From Methanomassiliicoccales archaeon UBA280 (GTDB lineage Archaea; Thermoplasmatota; Thermoplasmata; SG8-5), in contig DAKD01000009.1 in the NCBI GenBank assembly GCA_002499085.1, forward strand, positions 2,028-49,565: a DNA stretch of 47,538 bases. The letters are read 5' to 3'. The position numbers and the translations under genes were made by a program. Below the pieces are notes generated by a model. The model ran no database searches, was not told where the DNA came from, and saw only the letters and a program-made list of their open reading frames with translations. This document shows, piece after piece, positions 7,589 to 15,002 of the stretch; position 1 is the first letter of the stretch; every line of letters starts with the position of its first letter.

Positions 7589-8971
7589 CTACAGGCCCAG
7601 TTCGTCCATCAGTTCCTCGTATTCCCTGAAATCCTTGGATTTTGCGAATTTTGCCACGATCTCATCTGGCAGATTCTCCAGTAAATCATCCAGCACCTTT
7701 AATACTTTCTTTAGCTTTTTAATGTCCGAAATCACTTCCTTCTCCTCGGCCGCGATGCTCCTCTCCTCGGCGCTGGCCTGGACCAGCCTCTTCTCCAACT
7801 CCTGAATCCTCAGCCTCAGCTCCTCCTCCTTGCCCTCTATCCGGGCCTCGCTTTCGGCGGCGACCTGCGCACCGCTCTCGCCGGCCGCGACGGACTCCTG
7901 AATCCTGCTCTGCTCCTCCAGCCAGTCCTCCCTGAGTTTCTTGGATTTTCTGAGAACGCCGGCCAGCTCCTCGCTGTCCAGCACCCACTTTCCCTTTGCT
8001 TGTTTGATTCCCGCGACAGGCAACTTCAGATCGGCCAGCCCCTTCCTCTCCGCCTCCAGGGCTGCGATTTCCTCCCTCATCCTCTCCTCCGTGCTCTTGA
8101 GGCTTCCCTCTCTGTCTTTAAGGGACTCGATCCTGGCAGTGAGTTCCCTCTCCTTCTTTTCCAGGAATTCCTCCCTGGCCTTCAGTCTTTCCTTCTCCTT
8201 CTCCCGGCGCTCCATCTCGGTCTTGAATGCCTTCAGCCGACTGTTCAGGTTCTCTTCCTTCTCCTTGATTTCGGCCGAATGCCTCTTGAGAAGCTGTCTG
8301 TAGGCCTGGTCCATATTTCCAATGTTATCCTCAAGCCTCTGAATGGAATGCCTCTCCACAGTGATCTCGGCAAGCTGCCTCTCAAGATTGCTGCGCTTCT
8401 TCTCCGAATCCAGGTCCTCCTCGCTCAGATTGTGCAGATCTTCCTGGATCGATTTGTACTTGTTCTCCAACTCGTCCAGGGAGTGCTTCCTCAGATCAAG
8501 GGCCTTCCTAAGAGGCTCGGCCATCTTCTGGATGCTGTCCTCCCGCCTCTCGAACTCCTCTCTCTCCTCGGCGGACTTTTTTATCCCGATTATCGTCTCT
8601 TCCTGCAGCGGGGTTGCGGCGACGACGCCCATGACGTCCTTCAGGATGCTTGTCGCCTTATCTGTCTCCCTTTTGTCCTCCTCTATGCGCTTTGCCTCGA
8701 GTTTCTTGCCCCATTCCAGGAGCTTCGACAGGAATTCGTCGTCCTCCTTGGTCCTGCTTTCCTTCTCGGTGACAAATTTGAGGCCGCAGCTCGAGCAGTT
8801 GCCTGAATCGGATTCAACAACAGTCGCGCAATAGGGGCATATCATGGCCTGGAAGTCGCCGTCCAGGGCTTCACCACACTGCTCGCATGCAGTCATCCCG
8901 GATTCCGTAACAGAACCGCATCCGGAACAGTGAACCTTTCCGTCCTTGGTGTGCCCCCTTCGCGCCATCAT
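7589..8971 (-). CDS. Double zinc-ribbon coiled-coil protein
   Basis: A 460-residue protein. Four CxxC knuckles at C15/C18, C29/C32, C45/C48 and C59/C62 make two zinc ribbons. Residues about 130-430 are coiled coil, interrupted near residue 325 by a short segment (GKWVLDSEELAGVLRKS). The C-terminal 30 residues (PDEIVAKFAKSKDFREYEELM) form a separate helical tail. It is the first gene of an operon with the 1269-residue coiled-coil gene, separated by 9 nt. A TATA box at 9030-9040 lies about 60 nt upstream. ATG 8971 and ATG 8968 are adjacent and cannot be told apart. The combination of N-terminal zinc ribbons and a coiled coil suggests an adaptor binding nucleic acid or protein and anchoring the longer filament; this is inference. 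Confidence 0.8.
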   Translation of the reverse strand: MMARRGHTKDGKVHCSGCGSVTESGMTACEQCGEALDGDFQAMICPYCATVVESDSGNCSSCGLKFVTEKESRTKEDDEFLSKLLEWGKKLEAKRIEEDKRETDKATSILKDVMGVVAATPLQEETIIGIKKSAEEREEFERREDSIQKMAEPLRKALDLRKHSLDELENKYKSIQEDLHNLSEEDLDSEKKRSNLERQLAEITVERHSIQRLEDNIGNMDQAYRQLLKRHSAEIKEKEENLNSRLKAFKTEMERREKEKERLKAREEFLEKKERELTARIESLKDREGSLKSTEERMREEIAALEAERKGLADLKLPVAGIKQAKGKWVLDSEELAGVLRKSKKLREDWLEEQSRIQESVAAGESGAQVAAESEARIEGKEEELRLRIQELEKRLVQASAEERSIAAEEKEVISDIKKLKKVLKVLDDLLENLPDEIVAKFAKSKDFREYEELMDELGL

Positions 8972-9029
8972 TCAAACCGCCGATAGGTATTCTCACAAGC
9001 CCAACGTGCTGAAATTGTATCTGTTACTC

Positions 9030-9040
9030 CTTTAATATAG
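9030..9040. promoter_or_regulatory. TATA region shared by the coiled-coil operon (-) and the THUMP gene (+)
   Basis: ctttaatatag is AT-rich on both strands. It lies about 60 nt from the minus-strand start at 8971 and about 60 nt from the plus-strand start at 9097, and it is the only TATA-like element in this divergent spacer. Confidence 0.4.
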
Positions 9041-9096
9041 TTTTTCCAACCATGACCACCGGCAGACTTATGCATTGCCCGGTGATTTCATACCAC

Positions 9097-9987
9097 ATGG
9101 CCCTGTTCATGGTCAGGTACGGCGAGATAGCCCTGAAAAGCCCGGGCGTGCGAATGCGCTTCGAAAAGGCCCTTGGCCGTAACATCACCTCGAGGTTTAT
9201 GAAATCCGGGAAGGAGTGCCGGATCCAGTTGGAGCGCGGTCGGATATTCCTTTGGTCCGACGATGTCGATTTTGCCGAGGACGCACTGACAAGGACCTTC
9301 GGCATCGTATCATACAGCAGGGTGACGGAATCCACATCGTCAAAGGAAGATATCTTCCGCATTGCGGCCGAAATCTCCAAGCCATGTTTCAAACAGGGCG
9401 CAAGGTTCAGGGCCACTGTGCGCAGGAACGGCCAGCACCCCTACACGAGCATGGAGCTGGCCAAGGAAGTGGGTGACGCTGTTTTCCTTGCCAACCGGCA
9501 CCTGGACCCGAAGGTGGACCTCTCCCATCCCGAAGTCGAGATATGCGTGGATGTGAGGCAGAACAAGTCCTACATTTACACGGGCAGCCACCCCGGACCC
9601 GGCGGCATGCCCCTGGGCACCCAGGGCAGAGTATTGGGCATACTTGAGAAATCCAGGGACGCAGATGCATGCTGGCTGATGATGAAGCGCGGCTGCAGGG
9701 TTTTCATTCTGACTGACAATGCAGGCCTCGCAGAACCGCTGAAGGCCTGGGACCAGAACCTGAAAGTGCTGCCTTTGGAGAACCGGGACCTGTCAAAATT
9801 CGCCAGGAGCAGGCGTGCCGAGGGGCTTTGCCTCGGCTGGGATGCCGCGGAATTCGACTCGAAAGGCAATGAAATGGCAGGTTATGGCATGCCGGTTTTC
9901 CTGCCGCTGATAGGCATGGATGCGGCCGAGGTGGAAATGCTGACTGAGAGGATTCGCGGCCGGAATCCGCATCTCACGGCGTTGTAA
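9097..9987 (+). CDS. ThiI-like THUMP protein with degenerate PP-loop
   Basis: A 296-residue protein aligned by eye with the ThiI (tRNA 4-thiouridine synthetase) N-terminal half. It has the RYGEIALKS start motif, a ferredoxin-like domain, a THUMP domain (about 45-170) with the NKSYIYTG motif, and the linker HPGPGGMPLGTQGRVLG that precedes the PP-loop in ThiI. Where ThiI has SGGIDSP, this protein has LEKSRDAD (residues 183-190), followed by the conserved LMMKRG. The adenylating motif is therefore lost, and no catalytic Cys or rhodanese domain follows. I infer a tRNA-binding protein without ThiI catalysis. ATG 9097 is preferred because GGTGAT lies 10 nt upstream and the family starts close to this Met; ATG 9052 is possible. 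Convergent with L15e. Confidence 0.8.
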   Translation: MALFMVRYGEIALKSPGVRMRFEKALGRNITSRFMKSGKECRIQLERGRIFLWSDDVDFAEDALTRTFGIVSYSRVTESTSSKEDIFRIAAEISKPCFKQGARFRATVRRNGQHPYTSMELAKEVGDAVFLANRHLDPKVDLSHPEVEICVDVRQNKSYIYTGSHPGPGGMPLGTQGRVLGILEKSRDADACWLMMKRGCRVFILTDNAGLAEPLKAWDQNLKVLPLENRDLSKFARSRRAEGLCLGWDAAEFDSKGNEMAGYGMPVFLPLIGMDAAEVEMLTERIRGRNPHLTAL

Positions 9988-9999
9988 CGGGCCAGGCGT

Positions 10000-10692
10000 C
10001 TATTTGATCCTCTTGCCGTGGGAGCGCCTGGAGGGTCTGGCCTTCTCGTGGCCCTTGCCCTTTCCGTGCAGTGCGCGCCCGCGCTTTCCCGCGGATGTGA
10101 GACCTCTCTCGGCCCTGCTAGTGTGCTGCTTCTCGCATATCCAGTTTATCTTCGGGTCTGCCATGATGACAGGGTGGCTGGGATCGACGAGGATAACTTC
10201 GTAGAACTTGTGCCTTCCGTCCTGGCCAACCCAGTAGGAGTTGAGGACTTCCATGTTCGGGTACTTTGCGCCGACCCTTTCCTCGGCAATGCGCTGTATG
10301 CTCTTGGACATCGTGATCTTCGCGCGGCCGCGCCTCTTCGCGCGCCTGCCCTTGCGTATCTTGGGCTTGTTCAGGCTGCCTCTCCTGACCCTGGTCCGAA
10401 CCACGATGAAGCCCTGCTTGGCCCTGAATCCCAGGGACCTCGCCCTGTCCAATCTTGTCGGGTGGTCGAGTTTCAGAAATACCGGGTCCCTGCGCCACTC
10501 GATCATCCTGTTCCACTGGAGCTCCTTCAGATAAGAATCGTCAGGCCTCTTCCATGCCTCGCGGATGTGGCCGTACATCCCCATTCCGCTCGCTGGCTTT
10601 GCCGGCTGGGCTGGAGCTTTCTCCGTTTTCGGTTCTGCGGGTTCTGCGGCCGCCTTTGCCTTGGGCGCCGCTGCTTTTTTTGCTGTTGCCAT
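10000..10692 (-). CDS. rpl15e: 50S ribosomal protein L15e
   Basis: A 230-residue protein. Residues from about 39 on (MYGHIREAWKRPDDSYLKEL) to the C-terminus match archaeal/eukaryotic L15e. These include DHPTRLDRARSLGFRAKQG, the basic RVRRGSLNKPKIRKGRRAKR segment, the NSYWVGQDGRHKFYEVILVD motif and the GLTSAGKRGRALHGKGKG tail. L15e binds 23S rRNA in the large subunit. The family is usually about 190-195 residues; here an Ala/Lys/Pro-rich extension of about 38 residues precedes it, like a basic disordered tail. ATG 10692 is chosen because GGAGAG lies 7 nt upstream; ATG 10707 would place the ribosome-binding site inside the gene. A TATA box at 10830-10838 implies an untranslated leader of over 100 nt. 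Confidence 0.95.
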   Translation of the reverse strand: MATAKKAAAPKAKAAAEPAEPKTEKAPAQPAKPASGMGMYGHIREAWKRPDDSYLKELQWNRMIEWRRDPVFLKLDHPTRLDRARSLGFRAKQGFIVVRTRVRRGSLNKPKIRKGRRAKRRGRAKITMSKSIQRIAEERVGAKYPNMEVLNSYWVGQDGRHKFYEVILVDPSHPVIMADPKINWICEKQHTSRAERGLTSAGKRGRALHGKGKGHEKARPSRRSHGKRIK

Positions 10693-10829
10693 GGGTACAC
10701 TCTCCATTTCTGGACGTTTCCGGATTCACCTTCTCGCAAAACCCGGAGGTTTCGCTCGGCACATCTCCGACGGGACTCATCCCGTGACTGTCGGGCCTTG
10801 GCCCGGTGTCCGCTTGAAATCCCGAACCC

Positions 10830-10838
10830 TATATAAGC
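10830..10838 (-). promoter_or_regulatory. TATA box of the L15e gene
   Basis: CTTATATAG on the minus strand. With initiation about 25 nt downstream, the mRNA would have a leader of roughly 110 nt before ATG 10692, long enough for leader-based regulation; I see no clear structure in it. Confidence 0.5.
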
Positions 10839-10859
10839 GTTGCCTCAGGTTTTGCAAAT

Positions 10860-10870
10860 GCTTATATTCG
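10860..10870 (+). promoter_or_regulatory. TATA box of the sepF gene
   Basis: gcttatattcg lies about 50 nt before ATG 10912 and supports a start inside, not at the beginning of, the longer open frame that begins at 10840. Confidence 0.4.
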
Positions 10871-10911
10871 GATATGGGATTAGGGTTGTAGAATTCAGGA
10901 AGATGATTGCC

Positions 10912-11298
10912 ATGACAGCCGAACCGATGGGAAAGAAGACGCATTTCAAGAAAACGCATGCCCGCATATCAGGTGACGAGCAGTACCTGGACCTGGGGCA
11001 GATGCATTTCACGGACGAGAACGTAGGCGGACACGCAGGCGCATCGATAAAGGTGGCCGAGATATACAGGTTCGAGGACCTCAAGCACCTCACCAAGCTC
11101 CTGTACGAGGGCCACACGCTCCTGATTGATTATTCGGCAATGTCGAACGACGAGACAGCGCTCAGACGGATATCCTCCGAGCTCCAGTCAGTCGCCGCGG
11201 ACGTGAAGGGCGATGTAGCGGGCGTCGGGAAGAACCTCCTGGTTGTCACGAGCGGCGGGCTCGTGGTCGACCGCAACAAAATACGCGGTTCGTACTGA
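10912..11298 (+). CDS. sepF: SepF-like cell-division protein (DUF552)
   Basis: A 128-residue protein. Residues about 22-32 (DEQYLDLGQMHF) and the SepF core from about 45 (IKVAEIYRFEDLKHLTKLLY, GHTLLIDYSAM, LRRISSELQSVAADVKGDVAGVG, LLVVTSGGLVV) match archaeal SepF. In archaea SepF anchors FtsZ to the membrane at the division site. The core strand-helix order and the final DRNKIR motif agree with the family. The basic N-terminus (MGKKTHFKKTHAR) could be the membrane-targeting segment but is not clearly amphipathic. ATG 10912 is preferred: AGGAAG lies 9 nt upstream and the TATA box is at 10860; ATG 10903 and 10840 are less likely. Divergent from L15e. Length is typical. Confidence 0.85.
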   Translation: MTAEPMGKKTHFKKTHARISGDEQYLDLGQMHFTDENVGGHAGASIKVAEIYRFEDLKHLTKLLYEGHTLLIDYSAMSNDETALRRISSELQSVAADVKGDVAGVGKNLLVVTSGGLVVDRNKIRGSY

Positions 11299-11360
11299 TA
11301 TTGCACTATTTCACTGTGTGCAAGGGCATGCTGTTATAAGAATACCTGACATTAGATGCA

Positions 11361-11385
11361 ATCTCTGAGTCGACTACTCAGAGAT
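11361..11385. terminator. Perfect hairpin between convergent sepF and KaiC-like genes
   Basis: ATCTCTGAG (11361-11369) and CTCAGAGAT (11377-11385) form a 9-bp stem with a 7-nt loop. It overlaps the last codons and stop of the KaiC-like gene and may act as a bidirectional terminator or 3'-end stabiliser. Confidence 0.35.
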
Positions 11386-12098
11386 CACCGAGGTGACCAT
11401 GAACCTGTCCCCTCTGTGCATGAGCACAAAATATGTTCTGTCATGGTTGACATGCCGCATCTTGACGCATCTTATCCTGAGCTGGATGCCGATGTCGCCC
11501 ACTTCATGGAGCTTGAGCATGATGTTTCCGTCCGCGAGGAAGTCCTCCCTGTAGGGGCCGTATTCCTCCGAGCCCACGTTCATCTCCGAGATGAGCAGGG
11601 ACGTGACGCCGAGCTTCTTCAGGAACCCGAAGAAATGGAAGAGCTGCTGGCGCGGTTTATCAAGGTCAATGAGAGAATACAGTGCTGTCAGGGAGTCGAT
11701 GGCGATGATGTCTATCTTGTCCTCCTTGACGCGCCTGGTCAGGTACTCGGTGATGAACCGCATCCAGTCCTGCATCTGGTCGACCTCGTCGTACTCCATC
11801 CTGAGTCTTGCAAGGTCCACAATGAACAGGTCCTTCTCGTCGAAGCCGCGCATGTTCAGGCGGTCCATCCCTACCAGGAGGCTGTCCTTCGTCTCCTCCA
11901 GGGATATGTAGAGGCTGCGCTTCTTCGCGTGCTTGTGATTCTTGTAGAGCAGGTTGAGGCACACTGACGACTTCATTGTCCCGGGAGTGCCGGATATCAG
12001 CACGGTGTGGCCTTCCGGAATCCCGCCCGCCAGCGCATCATCGAACCCCTCGATGTAGGTCTTTATCAGTTTTCCACCACGGTGGCCGATATTGTCAT
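11374..12098 (-). CDS. KaiC/RadA-like ATPase with an apparent one-base frameshift near the 5' end
   Basis: The continuous downstream frame (from the GTG at 12003) encodes only from just before the Walker A motif (SGTPGTMKSS). In-frame sequence upstream still encodes the family N-terminus (LIKTYIEGFDDALAGGIPEG), but it has no ATG, GTG or TTG start codon. ATG 12098 in the next frame gives MTISATVVEN and then stops. Adding one A to the A4 run at 12070-12073 joins them as MTISATVVEK-LIKTYIEG, giving a complete 241-residue protein. Walker B is IDIIAIDS; a C-terminal DGNIMLKL and RCVKMRHVNHD follow the KaiC-like pattern. Walker A has Met in place of the usual Gly. Such single-domain KaiC-like proteins are presumed regulatory ATPases in archaea. 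Whether the shift is a sequencing error, a real mutation or programmed slippage cannot be decided here. Confidence 0.75.
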
Positions 12099-12154
12099 GT
12101 GGTTTAATAATTTTCCTAAGGAATGTTTATTAAAGCCAAGTCAATGCCAAGGCT

Positions 12155-13087
12155 ATGGCCAAATGCCAGAAATGCGGCAGAAAGGCATTGCTCCGTATCC
12201 CCTACAGCGGCTCGGACCTGTGCAGGGACCATTTCATCGAATTCGTGGAAAAGAGGGTCCGAAAGGAGATAAAGCTCCAGGGAAAGCTTCCCAAAGGTTC
12301 CAAGCTGGCTGTCGCCGTGTCCGGGGGCAAGGACTCGATGTCCGCGCTCTCGATTCTGTCGGAGACATTCAAGCCGGGAAGCGGCATAAAACTCACAGCC
12401 CTCGTTGTGGACGAGGGCCTGAAAGGCTACCGCAGAAAGGCCATCAAGCTGGCCGAAGGCCTTTGCTCCGACCGCGGGATAGGATGCGAAGTGCTGAGCT
12501 TCAAGGGTTCGTTCGGCATCACCATGGACAGTGTGGCCGGCCTGGGAGAGGAATGGCGGCCCTGCACGTTCTGCGGCGTTCTGCGGCGCAATCTGCTGAA
12601 CAGGAGGGCGAGAGAGCTGGGCGCCGCGAAGATCGCCTTCGGGCACAATCTGGACGACATGAGCCAGAGCGTTCTCATGAACGTTGTGAACGGCGATGTG
12701 CAGCGACTGGTGAGGCTGGGCCCGCACACGAAGACCCAGAAAGGCCTGGTCCCAAGATTGCTGCCTCTAAGGATGATACCCGAGTCCGAGATGGTCCTGT
12801 ACGCTGACCTGAAGGGAATCCCCTACCTGGAGAAGCACTGCCCCTACAGACCGAGAGCCCACAGGCTCGGGTTCCTGGAGATCATCAACAAACTGGAAGA
12901 GGAGACTCCCGGCACGAAGCACTCGATTCTCAGCACCCATGACCAGATTGTCCCGGCGCTGAGGGAGTTCTACCCCCCGGCCAAACTCAATTCATGCAAT
13001 CTGTGCGGGGAGCCGACGATGGGAGAAGTTTGCAAGGCATGCGAATTGCTGGGAAAGGCGAGGAAAGCTCTTCAACAAAATATCTAA
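12155..13087 (+). CDS. ncsA: tRNA 2-thiolation protein, NcsA/TtuA/Ncs6 family
   Basis: A 310-residue PP-loop enzyme. An N-terminal zinc site is formed by C4, C7, C23 and H26; the ATP-binding PP-loop is SGGKDS at 56-61; the cluster ligands are C137 and C140 (CTFC) with C229; GHNLDDMSQS lies near 163-172; a C-terminal CNLCGE...CKAC zinc ribbon follows at about 280-296. This is the layout of the TtuA/Ncs6 proteins that activate U34 or U54 of tRNA by adenylation and insert sulfur, using a [4Fe-4S] cluster and a ubiquitin-like sulfur carrier. Which uridine it modifies cannot be told from sequence. The ATG fits because the first CxxC begins at residue 4. Divergent from the KaiC-like gene, with AT-rich promoter sequence between 12100 and 12135. 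Confidence 0.9.
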   Translation: MAKCQKCGRKALLRIPYSGSDLCRDHFIEFVEKRVRKEIKLQGKLPKGSKLAVAVSGGKDSMSALSILSETFKPGSGIKLTALVVDEGLKGYRRKAIKLAEGLCSDRGIGCEVLSFKGSFGITMDSVAGLGEEWRPCTFCGVLRRNLLNRRARELGAAKIAFGHNLDDMSQSVLMNVVNGDVQRLVRLGPHTKTQKGLVPRLLPLRMIPESEMVLYADLKGIPYLEKHCPYRPRAHRLGFLEIINKLEEETPGTKHSILSTHDQIVPALREFYPPAKLNSCNLCGEPTMGEVCKACELLGKARKALQQNI

Positions 13088-13418
13088 CTCATAAATTTAG
13101 GTATATTTATTCTCAATAATGTCAGTTCTGTTGCGTTCCAGGGAGCTACCGATGAATAGCACCCGCGTTTTTCGGCTGTTGCGTTGCGGGTGCTTTCAAC
13201 TTCCAAACTGCTTAAATAGGTCTTGCCAGCAAGAGGCTTCACGATGAAAAGCGCGGAAGTGGGCAGGCGGTCGGCTCCGAAGGTTCGGCATGCTTACCAA
13301 CAAATCGTTTTCTTGGAGTTCGACCCCCCCACAAATTCCTGGGTTGCGTGTTCCAGGCAGATATAGGAGAGGAACTGGCAGAGAACCACGATACTGCAAT
13401 TTGATATGGCTGCGAAGC
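13088..13418 (+). ncRNA. Non-coding stretch with a possible structured RNA (H/ACA-like hairpin)
   Basis: No convincing gene lies here. A TATA-like cttaaatag at about 13211-13219 is followed by a long imperfect hairpin at 13259-13332. Its stems are GTGGG/CCCAC, GGTCG/CGACC and GCTCC/GGAGT, and an ACA sits at 13331-13333, at the base of the stem. This would fit an archaeal H/ACA-type guide RNA, but I cannot define a kink-turn or pseudouridylation pocket with confidence. Smaller hairpins (TCTTG/CAAGA, CCTGG/CCAGG) flank it. A short minus-strand open frame here resembles nothing known. Confidence 0.25.
13158..13194. terminator. Hairpin downstream of the NcsA gene; also one copy of an inverted repeat
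   Basis: AGCACCCGC (13158-13166) and GCGGGTGCT (13186-13194) form a perfect 9-bp stem about 70 nt after the ncsA stop. The complement of 13176-13194 recurs at 16383-16401 with one mismatch in 19, so the element may also mark the edge of the AT-rich island. Confidence 0.4.
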
Positions 13419-13428
13419 GTTTTATACC
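13419..13428 (+). promoter_or_regulatory. TATA box setting the start of the 304-residue gene
   Basis: gttttatacc lies inside what would be the first codons from ATG 13406, and about 33 nt before ATG 13457; the downstream ATG is therefore preferred. Confidence 0.45.
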
Positions 13429-13456
13429 GCTAATCACTATTCAGGAAGCGGTAAGC

Positions 13457-14371
13457 ATGGCGGAACAGAGTTCAAAGCAAGATGAGGAGTCAAAAGCCAC
13501 AATATCCGTATTAGAATATGAGTTAGACATTTTAAAACAGGAAAATATGTTACTAAAGAAACATTTGTATGCTCGAACTTTACTTGACCAGGGGGCTAGA
13601 ATAGGGCAATGGATACTGGATAAAGGCACCATATCTTACACATCAAAATGGAAGTCTTATTCTAATAGCTACATTGAAACGGATACTGAACACATTTCCA
13701 TCCAATTTGACATCCCCCCATTTTTCCATCCGAACAATGATGAACGCACACAAATATTATCTAAAGCACGTGATATGAGTGATGAAAATTGGATAATAAA
13801 ATGGGAACGCCCGAAGAGTACTACAGGTGCAATTTACACATTCAAAATTAATAAAGAACTCTGGAATATCATCCGATTGATTCAGCCGAGTGTCTGGTCG
13901 CAATGCTTTTCAAACGAGGTTTATAATCCAGACAAAAATGAATATGATTTAACCCTACCAGCACGCATGCAATCAACCCACAAAGCACTATCTCAACAAC
14001 AAATAATTGAAATGATGCTCGGGAAAGGTGGGCAAAAAGAATTACGAAAACCACAAAAGCCAATAGACTACTCGGACATTCTTGGGATATTAAAACATTT
14101 GAATGTGGACATAATCAAAGGCTTACCCCGGCATTGTAGGGCGCGGGATTTAGAGGATTTTTGGAAAAATATTATTTACGCAAAGCGGAGTGAAAAACTA
14201 ACGCAAAAGCAAATGTTAGAGCATTGTAAAAATCAGGGCCACCCATTAAACAATCTTACCTATGTAAATGAAGTTGTGAAATTCTTGCGCGACCTAGAAA
14301 TATTGAATAAAGATGGTCAAGCATATATTATCAACATGAACCTATTGGATAGTTTTTGTAAATATTTGTGA
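13457..14371 (+). CDS. Unknown AT-rich island protein with N-terminal coiled coil
   Basis: A 304-residue protein I do not recognise. Residues about 10-45 are a coiled coil (ISVLEYELDILKQENMLLKK). The middle part is rich in aromatic and polar residues with beta character. Residues 190-300 are helical and look like a helix-turn-helix or winged-helix segment (KLTQKQMLEHCKNQGHPLNN, then VVKFLRDLEILNKDGQAYI). A DNA-binding role, for example replication or partition control in a mobile element, is possible but inferred. Base composition is much more AT-rich than the flanking core genes, indicating acquisition. The start at 13457 is supported by AGGAAG upstream and the TATA box at 13419-13428. No obvious operon partner. 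Confidence 0.65.
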   Translation: MAEQSSKQDEESKATISVLEYELDILKQENMLLKKHLYARTLLDQGARIGQWILDKGTISYTSKWKSYSNSYIETDTEHISIQFDIPPFFHPNNDERTQILSKARDMSDENWIIKWERPKSTTGAIYTFKINKELWNIIRLIQPSVWSQCFSNEVYNPDKNEYDLTLPARMQSTHKALSQQQIIEMMLGKGGQKELRKPQKPIDYSDILGILKHLNVDIIKGLPRHCRARDLEDFWKNIIYAKRSEKLTQKQMLEHCKNQGHPLNNLTYVNEVVKFLRDLEILNKDGQAYIINMNLLDSFCKYL

Positions 14372-14489
14372 TTATTTTGAAATTTTGTGAAATCTTTTGT
14401 GATTTCAGGGGCAATTCGATTTTTTTCTGAACCAGTTGGGGGATTTCATATTGAATTATTTTGCTTTTATAATCATTTGCAGAGCGTAT

Positions 14490-14585
14490 TTTATATATTT
14501 TCGTGGACAATATAGAGAATCGACAATTGAGAAGAATGTACACCCCCGAGAGACGGTGTGCTGAGTATCGGGGGCTTCTCTTTGT
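14490..14585 (+). ncRNA. Candidate small structured RNA
   Basis: A strong TATA box (14490-14497) is followed, 32-90 nt later, by a nested hairpin: outer GAGAAG/CTTCTC (14529-14534 with 14575-14580) and inner CCCCCGA/TCGGGGG (14543-14549 with 14568-14574). A 42-residue open frame starts at ATG 14536 within it (MYTPERRC...), so a tiny protein is an alternative. Neither can be named. Confidence 0.3.
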
Positions 14586-14968
14586 CACCCATTTACAATG
14601 GTGTAACAATGATAACGAGCCTATACTCCTTTTCGGGAAGCGAAGACTTATGTGGGCAGAATAATCACGATCAACTCTTCCCCACTGCAAGGGCTCCGGC
14701 TCTTGCTCCCGGTGAGGCCGCACTCCACTTAAATATTCAAGGTTTTCTTGGCGAGATACTGGCTTATAGTGCAGCTATACTAACCACCCAGATGTATGAG
14801 TCCGGCATGGAACTGGACTTTTATATTTTATGTTAAAAGTGGAACAAGTTTTATATATCTGGTGTATTATAGCCTATTTCATGCAGTAAAAGTCGGTTAC
14901 TACACACGCAATCACAAAAATAGAAGATAGGACGGCCACGTTTATTGTAATTCAGTTTTTACGAGTTA
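14586..14968. other. Rest of the long intergenic stretch before the 92-residue gene
   Basis: AT-rich, with a local GC-rich patch at about 14680-14735 and a second strong TATA element at 14849-14858 that has no evident gene downstream. TCAACTCTTCCCC at 14671-14683 recurs exactly at 15943-15955. No tRNA or other gene is recognised. Confidence 0.4.
14671..14683 (+). repeat. 13-nt direct repeat, copy 1
   Basis: TCAACTCTTCCCC; an identical copy is at 15943-15955. The two copies bracket the two-gene unit at 15003-15939. Confidence 0.5.
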
Positions 14969-14979
14969 CTTATATATAC
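14969..14979 (+). promoter_or_regulatory. TATA box of the 92/218-residue gene pair
   Basis: cttatatatac is centred about 28 nt before ATG 15003, predicting a leaderless or nearly leaderless mRNA. Confidence 0.55.
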
Positions 14980-15002
14980 ATCATCCTCTTTTTCACAATT
15001 CA

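Noticed and set aside
13196..13399. Possible second tRNA (GTTCGAC element near 13319) or a 67-codon minus-strand gene
   Set aside because: No acceptor, D- or T-stem can be paired around the element; the open frame has no ribosome-binding site or recognisable product.
14558..14836. A 92-codon open frame starting at GTG 14558
   Set aside because: It begins inside a hairpin, mixes AT- and GC-rich segments and resembles no family.
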